DNA of 64,000 nucleotides from Croceicoccus mobilis (GTDB taxonomy: Bacteria > Pseudomonadota > Alphaproteobacteria > Sphingomonadales > Sphingomonadaceae). This document shows positions 57,357 to 64,000 of this stretch, piece after piece. Position numbers and translations under genes: made by a program. Numbering within the stretch: position 1 is the first letter of the stretch; each line of letters begins with the position of its first letter. The notes under the pieces were generated by a model that saw nothing but the letters and a program-made list of their open reading frames with translations, ran no database searches and had not been told where the DNA came from. The DNA lies in NCBI RefSeq assembly GCF_001661965.1, contig NZ_LYWZ01000025.1, forward strand, positions 124,001 to 188,000, written 5' to 3'.

Positions 57357-58802
57357 ATGGGGACCAACGTCCGACTGGCGTTGAAGGCGCTGATGCAAAA
57401 TCGCCTGCAGGCGATGCTCACCTTGCTGGGCATGAGCGTCGGGGTCGCCATGGTCGTGGTCGTTTTCGGTCTGGGTCTGGGGGCTCAGCGAAGTATTGAA
57501 TCCCAGATAGAACGCGCCGGGCCCACGCGGGTGATGATCCGCGCGGGCAATTACGTGCCGCCGGGGGTCGATACCACCGGGCAATACGACAGCAGCGGCG
57601 GAGAATTGTCAGGGGGCAGCGTCAGCCTTGGGATGGGGGGCGAATATTCGGGCACGATCGACATGTCCAAATTCGGCGCCGTGGCCGACGCCCGCGAAAG
57701 CGCCCGAAAAGCGAAGCGGACCCGATTCATGTCGCCAGCCACCCCGCTCGGCGAGGCCGAGATTGCCGCGGCGAGGGCCATGGCGAATGTGCGGGCGGTG
57801 TCGGGTGAACTCGCCGGCAATGTTAGTCTGGATGATGGGGCGGGTCTGCCCGCGAATATTGTGCGCCTGATCGGCTTTGGCCCCGATGGCCCCGACATGT
57901 CGGGATGGAAGGTGCTGGAGGGGCGATTGCCAAACCCTTTCGAACATCGCGGCTGGGCGCCGGTCGCGGTCATCGCGCCTGCAGTGGCGCAAAGGCTCTG
58001 GCCCAATGCCAAATCGCCCATCGACAAGACACTGCCCATCGCAGGCATGGAAGCGAAAATCATCGGCGTCGTCGATGCGGATGCGGCCGGCGGCGCGCTG
58101 GTGCCCATGGTCTATGTGCCAAGCAGCCTTGCCATGAAGCTGCTGGGCCGCGACGATTATGACAGCATCGCGATCCGCACGACGTCGATTGCCGAAACCA
58201 GCGCAGTGGCCAAGGCGGTCAGCGAAAAGCTGCGTGAACTCCACGATCTGCCCGAGGACATGGTCAATGATTTCCGGGTGGAAACGCAAAGCAATGCCGC
58301 CCTTCCGGTGCTGGGGTCCGATCCGCGCATGGCGCGAGCCGTGCACTCCAATTCCAAGGGTCTGGAGGAAGCGACCTGGGTCGAAATGGCCAAGAGCCTG
58401 CGGCAGGCGGGGCGCACCTTCACCCTGCTTCTTGCCGGAGCTGCCGCGGTTTCGCTGCTGGTGGGCGGTATCGGCATCATGAACATCATGCTGGTATCCG
58501 TGGCTGCCCGCACGCGGGAGATCGGCCTGCGCATGGCGGTCGGCGCGCGGGCGCATGATGTCATGCTGCAATTCCTGGTCGAATCCGTCACGCTTTCCAC
58601 GCTGGGCGGCCTGTGCGGGATCGGGCTGGGCATCGGGGGGCTGCTGATTAGCGAATACGGTCTTCACTGGGCCACGGCGCTCTCTCCGGCCATGATGGTA
58701 ATCGCGGTCGCCATGGCTGCGATCACCGGCGTCGCCTTCGGGCTGGGGCCGGCGCGGGCGGCGGCACGGCTCGATCCTGTCGTGGCGCTGAGATCCGAAT
58801 GA
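57357..58802 (+). CDS. MacB/FtsX-type ABC permease 2
   Basis: A 481-residue MacB-type permease. It has an N-terminal helix (about 18-45), a periplasmic core with a Gly/Ser-rich loop (YDSSGGELSGGSVSLGMGG), and three C-terminal helices that include LLVGGIGIMNIMLVSV and TREIGLRMAVGARAHD. The end RAAARLDPVVALRSE is typical. It is clearly a relative of permeases 1 and 3, which suggests ancient duplication. Confidence 0.9.
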   Translation: MGTNVRLALKALMQNRLQAMLTLLGMSVGVAMVVVVFGLGLGAQRSIESQIERAGPTRVMIRAGNYVPPGVDTTGQYDSSGGELSGGSVSLGMGGEYSGTIDMSKFGAVADARESARKAKRTRFMSPATPLGEAEIAAARAMANVRAVSGELAGNVSLDDGAGLPANIVRLIGFGPDGPDMSGWKVLEGRLPNPFEHRGWAPVAVIAPAVAQRLWPNAKSPIDKTLPIAGMEAKIIGVVDADAAGGALVPMVYVPSSLAMKLLGRDDYDSIAIRTTSIAETSAVAKAVSEKLRELHDLPEDMVNDFRVETQSNAALPVLGSDPRMARAVHSNSKGLEEATWVEMAKSLRQAGRTFTLLLAGAAAVSLLVGGIGIMNIMLVSVAARTREIGLRMAVGARAHDVMLQFLVESVTLSTLGGLCGIGLGIGGLLISEYGLHWATALSPAMMVIAVAMAAITGVAFGLGPARAAARLDPVVALRSE

Positions 58803-58877
58803 CGGGATGCGCATGACCCGAAACCCCATGCCGATCCAATATGCAGGCTGTAACCATTTCCCAGACCGGAGTTATCC

Positions 58878-60215
58878 ATGTTCGCGCTGATACCCGTCAA
58901 CATACGACTTGCCCTGCGTTCGCTCAGCCGGAACCGGATGCGGACCATGCTGACCATGCTGGGAATGATCATCGGGGTCGCGGCGGTTCTGACCATGGTC
59001 GCGATCGGTACAGGTGCGCGCGCTTCGGTCCAAAGCGAAGTCAGTTCGGCAGGGACAAGGCTCGTTTTCGTACGTTCGGGCAATTACACCCGCGGTGGCG
59101 AAGGTATCGGCATCGGTGCGGGTAGCGGCGCTTCCGACACGCTGACGCTTGAAGACATGGCAGCGATCAAGGAGGGCGTCAGCGGCATCCTTGAAATCAG
59201 CCCGGTCGTGAACACGAGGACCAGCATTTCGTCCGGCTCGATCAAGGCATTTGCCAAGGTTCAGGGCGTCTCACCTTCCTTCGCTGCAGCCTATGGGTGG
59301 AATGTCACTTCAGGGTCGGTGTTCGACGATAACGCAGCTGAAGCCGTCATCGGACGCATGCTGGCAGATCAGATGTTCGGGCCCGGTTCCGATCCCACCG
59401 GAGAGACGCTGCAGTTGCGTGATGCGGAGTTTGAGATCGTTGGCGTGATTGCCGGTGAATTCGGCGAACAGGGCGAAACGGTGTTTGTCCCCTATCAGAA
59501 GCTGCAGGATCTTTTGGGGCAGCCCAATCTCAATGAAATCTCGATTGCCGCTCAAAAGGCTGGCGAAGCCTCGCGCGTTGGCGATGACGTCAAGAGCCTG
59601 CTGCGCCAACGGCACGGCATCGCGACCTCTGCCGCCAAGTCCTATATCGGGGCGCAGGCCGGAACGGGCGGCGGGGCCATCGACGATTTCACCGTGGTGA
59701 CGCAGACTGCCGAGGCGCTGACGCAGGGCCTTTACACGCCTGCCGCCGCCTTTGCTCTCGCCAATCTTCCAAAGCTCGATGAAGTCAATTTGGAGGAAAT
59801 GACCGAGGCGCTTGACCGAGCGAGCGATACGATGACGTCGCTGCTTGCAAGCATCGCGGGAATCTCGCTGATTGTAGGCGGTATCGGGATCATGAACATC
59901 ATGCTGGTATCGGTGAATGAACGGACCCGGGAAATCGGCCTGCGCATGGCGACCGGTGCGCATTCCAGCGATGTCGCCATGCAATTCCTGGTCGAAGCCA
60001 TCACGCTCAGCGTCATCGGCGGGGTCTTCGGCCTCCTTCTCGGCCTTGGCTGTTCATGGCTGATCGGCTGGGTCCTGGGTTGGCCCGTTTCCGTGTCTGT
60101 CGCCGCCATGGCCATGGCCATGGGCATCTCCGCGCTGGTAGGGCTGGTTTTCGGCAGCTATCCGGCACGGCGTGCATCGCTCCTCGACCCGATCGACGCG
60201 CTACGTATGGAATAG
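58878..60215 (+). CDS. MacB/FtsX-type ABC permease 3
   Basis: A 445-residue MacB-type permease with the standard parts: N-terminal IRLALRSLSRNRMRTMLTMLGM helix, a periplasmic core, then LIVGGIGIMNIMLVSVNERTREIGLRMATGA and a YPARRASLLDPIDALRME end. Among the three it is closest to the canonical MacB core. It is separated from permease 2 by 75 bases and from the DUF885 peptidase by 21. Confidence 0.92.
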   Translation: MFALIPVNIRLALRSLSRNRMRTMLTMLGMIIGVAAVLTMVAIGTGARASVQSEVSSAGTRLVFVRSGNYTRGGEGIGIGAGSGASDTLTLEDMAAIKEGVSGILEISPVVNTRTSISSGSIKAFAKVQGVSPSFAAAYGWNVTSGSVFDDNAAEAVIGRMLADQMFGPGSDPTGETLQLRDAEFEIVGVIAGEFGEQGETVFVPYQKLQDLLGQPNLNEISIAAQKAGEASRVGDDVKSLLRQRHGIATSAAKSYIGAQAGTGGGAIDDFTVVTQTAEALTQGLYTPAAAFALANLPKLDEVNLEEMTEALDRASDTMTSLLASIAGISLIVGGIGIMNIMLVSVNERTREIGLRMATGAHSSDVAMQFLVEAITLSVIGGVFGLLLGLGCSWLIGWVLGWPVSVSVAAMAMAMGISALVGLVFGSYPARRASLLDPIDALRME

Positions 60216-60236
60216 CCGGGCGGAACTAGGCAGGCC

Positions 60237-61574
60237 ATGACATCATTACTCGAAAAGCGCTCCCCCCGGCGCACCATCATTGCGGCCTTGGTCGCCGTGG
60301 CCGTGCTGGCCATCGGGCTGATCGGGTGGAGGCTGATACCGCTCCATGCGCCGCCCAGTGACGAGCAGGCAGAGCGGTTCGTGAAAATCGGGCTGCAGTT
60401 TCAAGAGCAGAGCCCGCGCGAGCCCGTCAGCTTTTTCGGTCCCGCCGCGCTCTATCCGGCTGCGGAGGACAAGACCACGCTCGATGCCTTGCACAGCCAG
60501 ATGGCCATGCTGGCGCAAGAGATGGAGGGCGCAAGCAATCCAAGGCGAGCACGCCTGCACGAGCGGGCAAAGCGGCTGGCCGCGCTGATCGCGCTGGCCG
60601 CGGGCGATGAGAAATTGTCCTTCGACGAGGAGGCAAAGCGGCTTTACGGGCTCGATCCCGCCACGCTTGACGAAGCGAAGTTCGCGCAGCTGCGTGCTAA
60701 GCTGGATCAGCTGCTGCCCGGCGATGGCTCACTGACAAGCCGTGTGCAGGCGTTTCGTGATCGTTACATCGTTCCCGAAGAGCTGCGACCGGAATTGTTC
60801 CAGCGTGCGCTGGACGAATGCCGGGTCCGCACCAAACGGCACTGGTCGCTGCCGCCCGAAGAAAAGCTCTATGTCGAATGGAACAGTTATGCGGGTGCGG
60901 CCTGGCATCAGTACCAAGGCAATTTCCGCAGCAGCCTGCAGATCAATCCGCAGGCCGTCGCATTCCTTGGGTCTATTGTCGATGTCGCCTGTCACGAAGG
61001 CTACCCGGGTCACCATGTCCAGTTCCTCTTGCGCGAAATGGACTTTGGCAATGGCAAGCTTCCGCTGGAGGAGAAGGTCGTATTCCTGCGCTCGCCCGGC
61101 TCGGTCGTGCGCGAAGGTGCCGCCGATTACGGCGTGTCGCTGGCCTTTCCGATAGAGGATCGGCTGGTATTCGAACGCGATGTCCTTTTCCCCCTTGCGC
61201 ATTTCCCGCCGGAAGATGCCGAGCATTTCGAACAGGTGCGCAGCCTGCTCGCGCAATTGGCTCCTGCGGCCCTGCCCATATTGCGCGATTACCGCGACCG
61301 CGAGATTGCGCCCGCCGCTGCCATTGCGGCGCTGGATGACAAGGCGCTGATCGGCAGCCCGCAGGCGCTTTTGGGCTTTACCGATAATCTGGGCGCCTTC
61401 GTCACCGGCTATACCAGCGTGCGCGAGCAGGTGAGGGCGGCCATCGAGCAGGGCAATCCCGATGAGGAGGAGCGCTGGGCCCGGCTTCGGGCGTTGCTCG
61501 GCATGGCCGATAATGTGCCGCTTGGCGTAGCCAGCGATCGGCTGTCAGTCGCCGGAACAGAAGCGGACGATTGA
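60237..61574 (+). CDS. Membrane-anchored DUF885 metallopeptidase-like protein
   Basis: A 445-residue protein with an N-terminal membrane anchor (about 14-33) and a helical DUF885 domain. The metal motif HEGYPGHH lies at 253-260 and a likely third ligand in REGAADYG near 297. The domain is a gluzincin-like metallopeptidase family whose substrates are poorly known. It is the last gene of the M20/permease run and would sit on the periplasmic side. Confidence 0.85.
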   Translation: MTSLLEKRSPRRTIIAALVAVAVLAIGLIGWRLIPLHAPPSDEQAERFVKIGLQFQEQSPREPVSFFGPAALYPAAEDKTTLDALHSQMAMLAQEMEGASNPRRARLHERAKRLAALIALAAGDEKLSFDEEAKRLYGLDPATLDEAKFAQLRAKLDQLLPGDGSLTSRVQAFRDRYIVPEELRPELFQRALDECRVRTKRHWSLPPEEKLYVEWNSYAGAAWHQYQGNFRSSLQINPQAVAFLGSIVDVACHEGYPGHHVQFLLREMDFGNGKLPLEEKVVFLRSPGSVVREGAADYGVSLAFPIEDRLVFERDVLFPLAHFPPEDAEHFEQVRSLLAQLAPAALPILRDYRDREIAPAAAIAALDDKALIGSPQALLGFTDNLGAFVTGYTSVREQVRAAIEQGNPDEEERWARLRALLGMADNVPLGVASDRLSVAGTEADD

Positions 61575-61644
61575 AATCGTGACGTCGCGGGTTGGGCACG
61601 CATGATCACGCCCCCGTTCGCTCCGGCGGTTCAATCGCTCAACC

Positions 61645-62856
61645 TCACGAAGCGCTGGCGTTCGCCGTTTCAGGCTGCGCCCCGCCAAGGGCTTCGGCCA
61701 GCGCGCAGATGCGGCGCATCGCTTCTTTCAGCATGTCATCGGATACAGTGAGGGCGACGCGAATAAGCGTGTTCGCATTATCGCCAAAGGATGTGCCGGG
61801 CATGATCGCGACATTATGTTCGTCGAGCAGGCGCCAGACGAATTCCTCCGATGTCAGGCCGGTCCCCTTGACGTCGAGCATGATGAACATGCCGCCCGAA
61901 ACCTTTGCGCCCGTTATGCTGGGGCAGGCTTCCAGTTCTGACATGATGAGGTGGGTGCGCGCCGCATAGCTTTTCGACATGCGCTCGGCCGTATCGAAAT
62001 TGCCGCGCAGCGCCGCCTCGGTCATGTCGGCGATGAAAGGCTGGTTGCCGAACAAGATGCTCTCCGAGATCGGCAGAAGGCGGGTGCAGAATTCGGTCGG
62101 CCCAACGGCCCAGCCGCTGCGGAACCCGGTCGCGGCAAAGGTTTTCGAGATGGAGGAGACCACGATGGTGCGGTCGCGCAGATCGGCAATTTCCAGCGGC
62201 GAGGCAAATTCGTCGTCGGTGAAGATCAGGTCCTCGTAAACCTCGTCCGAAACGATCCACAAATCATGCGCGCGCGCGATCGCGCCAAGCCGGGCAATGC
62301 TTTCGCGGTCCAGCAGCGCACCGGTCGGATTATGCGGGCTGTTGAGCAGAAGCACGCGGCTGTCTGGCGTGATCGCAGCCTCAAGATCGGCTGGCTGCAT
62401 GATGAAATCATGCTCGATTTTAAGCGGGATGGGCTGCACGATTCCGCCCGGCGCGCGGATCACCCCGGCGTAGGTCGCGTAATAGGGATCGCCCACCAGA
62501 ACGCCGTCGCCATCATCGACCAGTGCGGCAATGACTGCGTAAAGTGCGGTCTGCGTTCCGGGAAAGGCGAGGATATTATCGGTGGTGACATCGGGCCAGC
62601 GCGGCCGGTATTTCTCGACCAGCGCATCCAGCAGGCCAGCCTCTCCGCGGCCGTTCGAATAATGCGTGCGGCCATCCAGCATGGATTGGTGGCACACCTC
62701 GATCAGGGCGGGATCCACGGGGATGTCCGGCTCACCGATGGTCAGCTCGATGATCTCTTCGCCGGCCGCAGCCTTGGCGCGGGCCGCGTTGTGGATGGCC
62801 CATTTCTCTCCGCCAAGATCAGCGAGGCGTTCGGTTATGCCGGCATAGCGTGGGAT
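61645..62856 (-). CDS. PLP aminotransferase class I/II, apparent AUC start
   Basis: A 403-residue fold-type I aminotransferase if started at ATC 62856. The conserved N-terminus PRYAGITERLADLGGEKW and LTIGEPDIPVDP are in frame upstream of the first canonical start (GTG at 62718). The PLP Lys is in SSISKTFAATGFRSGW, and NSPHNPTGALL and SDEVYEDL are family motifs. In the coding frame between the upstream stop (TAA) and that GTG there is no ATG, GTG or TTG. AAGGAG lies 8 bases before ATC-CCA-CGC. The start lies within the 3' end of the TetR gene. The substrate is unknown. Confidence 0.85.
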   Translation of the reverse strand: MPRYAGITERLADLGGEKWAIHNAARAKAAAGEEIIELTIGEPDIPVDPALIEVCHQSMLDGRTHYSNGRGEAGLLDALVEKYRPRWPDVTTDNILAFPGTQTALYAVIAALVDDGDGVLVGDPYYATYAGVIRAPGGIVQPIPLKIEHDFIMQPADLEAAITPDSRVLLLNSPHNPTGALLDRESIARLGAIARAHDLWIVSDEVYEDLIFTDDEFASPLEIADLRDRTIVVSSISKTFAATGFRSGWAVGPTEFCTRLLPISESILFGNQPFIADMTEAALRGNFDTAERMSKSYAARTHLIMSELEACPSITGAKVSGGMFIMLDVKGTGLTSEEFVWRLLDEHNVAIMPGTSFGDNANTLIRVALTVSDDMLKEAMRRICALAEALGGAQPETANASAS

Positions 62857-63518
62857 TGGTCTTGCTCCTTATCGGTGGTGTCTGCGCCTGCCAGAGTGCC
62901 GCCGGGCAATGCCAGCAGGCGCTCCGCGGCCTCGATGATGAGGGATGGCAGGATGTCCTGACCGTAAAGGCCCGAATTCAGCGATCCTTCCAGCCACAAC
63001 CCGTCAAGCAGGGCGTTGAGCGCGATCGCGTGGCGCCTGCACAGGGATGCGCCGTGCGGCATACCCAGATCGGCAAGCACCCCTTCGATCATTGCTTCGA
63101 GCAGGGCGAGAAACTCGCGATAGCCTTCGCGGTGGGTATCGGCGAAATAGCGGTCCTGCCGCACCCGCCCGATGAACGTCGCCCACAGCGATACCTTATC
63201 TTCGGACAGGTTGGGCCGCGTCATGTTGGCGACGAGGAAATGGCGCAGCTGCCGGGCAGGGGAGCCGCCCGATCGTGCCGCGCTTTCGCTGGCGCGCATG
63301 GTCAGCTGGCCGATCAGATAGGCATAGGCATTGCGGATCAGCTCGTCCTTGCTGCCGAAATAATGGCGGACAAGCCCCGCGGTGACGCCCGCTTCATCGG
63401 TGATGCGGCGTACTGTCGCGCCTTCCAGCCCATGTCGTGCCACGCACGAAAGCGTCGCCTCCATCAGGCTCTCGCGCCGCTCGTCGAGCGTCAGCCTCTG
63501 ATATGCCTTCCGGCTCAT
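62835..63518 (-). CDS. TetR-family transcriptional regulator (BetI-like)
   Basis: A 227-residue regulator with an N-terminal helix-turn-helix (RRESLMEATLSCVARHGLEG; ITDEAGVTAGLVRHYFGSK) and a BetI-like ligand domain (SLWATFIGRVRQD). It overlaps the aminotransferase start by about 20 bases, so they are co-transcribed and probably co-translated. It likely represses this small unit in response to the aminotransferase substrate or product. Confidence 0.88.
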   Translation of the reverse strand: MSRKAYQRLTLDERRESLMEATLSCVARHGLEGATVRRITDEAGVTAGLVRHYFGSKDELIRNAYAYLIGQLTMRASESAARSGGSPARQLRHFLVANMTRPNLSEDKVSLWATFIGRVRQDRYFADTHREGYREFLALLEAMIEGVLADLGMPHGASLCRRHAIALNALLDGLWLEGSLNSGLYGQDILPSLIIEAAERLLALPGGTLAGADTTDKEQDQSHAMPA

Positions 63519-63583
63519 GACCTTACCGTTCCATCATGCGGGGTGGCTGTGGTCCATTTGTTATACGAGTGAATAATTGCGGA

Positions 63584-64000
63584 TCAATACCCCTGCTCGC
63601 GATCAATCGCCAGGCTGAGATCCTTGCCTGCCAAAAGCTCGCGCGCGGATTGCACGACCTGTTCGGATACGATGTGCGGCGTGGTGTCACTGGCAATGTG
63701 CGGCGTGATGTGGATGCGATTGTCGCTCCAGAACGGGTGATCTTCGGGAAGCGGCTCTGTCGCAAAGACATCAAGGCTCGCACCGGACAATTGCTGCTTG
63801 TCGAGCGCCTCCACGAGGTCTTCTTCGTTCAGATGCTCGCCCCTGCCGATCTGGATCAGCGTCGCGCCAGCAGACAGCTTCGCGAAAAGTTCGGCGTTCA
63901 ATACGCCGCGTGTCTGATCGGTCAACGGCAGCGCATTGACAAGGAATGCGGCATCGGACGCGGCATTCAGCATGGCATCCTCACCCCAGCAATAGCCGGC
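63584..64000 (-). CDS. D-2-hydroxyacid dehydrogenase (GhrA-like), C-terminal part
   Basis: The open frame runs off the right edge of the window; the 138 visible residues are the C-terminal half of a glyoxylate/hydroxypyruvate reductase A type enzyme. The catalytic-domain signatures are ATLIQIGRGEHLNEEDL (Arg), SGASLDVFATEPLPEDHPFW (Glu) and IHITPHIASDT (His). It would reduce 2-oxoacids with NAD(P)H. It lies upstream of the TetR and aminotransferase genes in the same orientation, suggesting linked 2-oxoacid/amino-acid metabolism. Confidence 0.88.
   Translation of the reverse strand, partial: AGYCWGEDAMLNAASDAAFLVNALPLTDQTRGVLNAELFAKLSAGATLIQIGRGEHLNEEDLVEALDKQQLSGASLDVFATEPLPEDHPFWSDNRIHITPHIASDTTPHIVSEQVVQSARELLAGKDLSLAIDREQGY

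Overview
The window comes from the chromosome of a high-GC alphaproteobacterium, most likely a sphingomonad (Sphingomonadales, Erythrobacteraceae-like). This rests on recognised gene content: hisZ next to purA, a fused cysNC, hemC-hemD followed by a mitofilin-like gene and divergent from tsaD, an Anbu cluster, and several small sphingomonad-type lipoproteins. I could not run a taxonomic search. I saw no phage, insertion sequence, CRISPR array or recognised defence locus.

Layout. 1-5.9 kb: 3' end of glucokinase, a membrane protein, a FadJ-like beta-oxidation enzyme, a small exported protein, an 18-codon ORF with a perfect Shine-Dalgarno, a lipoprotein, tlyA. 5.9-10.2 kb: tspO and the sulfate-assimilation set cysD-cysNC-cysQ. 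10.2-20.5 kb: SDR enzyme, aroQ, a single-domain response regulator, a DsbD-type reductase, a UbiH-type hydroxylase, the heme genes hemC-hemD, then tsaD-gpsA. 20.5-27.2 kb: flippase, OmpA-like protein, membrane-anchored HhH protein, uvrB and lipoproteins. 27.2-33.1 kb: a hydrolase, then the proteasome-like Anbu cluster (ATP-grasp, alpha-E, transglutaminase, Anbu) and an atypical response regulator. 33.2-35.3 kb: a GDT1-type manganese exporter behind a yybP-ykoY riboswitch, a frameshifted gene and an extensin-like protein. 35.4-44.7 kb: serC-serA with a serC-type leader, hisZ, purA, a winged-helix regulator with a palindromic promoter, tRNA-Ser, rlmJ and an rRNA pseudouridine synthase.

44.8-64 kb is accessory in character. 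A leftward run encodes a metal-dependent amidohydrolase, a Tat-exported gamma-glutamyltransferase-like protein, two PQQ-type dehydrogenases and a cytochrome c, which would fit periplasmic peptide or alcohol/sugar oxidation. After a 1.3 kb gap with an AT-rich end, a rightward run encodes an M20-like lipoprotein with altered metal ligands, a truncated ABC ATPase, three MacB/FtsX-type permeases interleaved with a small exported protein, and a membrane-anchored DUF885 peptidase. The end of the window carries, leftward, a partial D-2-hydroxyacid dehydrogenase, a TetR regulator and an aminotransferase that seems to start on AUC.

The points most worth checking are the apparent AUC start, the triple permease cluster without a complete ATPase, the M20-like protein with lost ligands, the micro-ORF at 4.0 kb, the frameshift at 34.19 kb, and the Anbu cluster with its Gln/Ser-rich transglutaminase tail.
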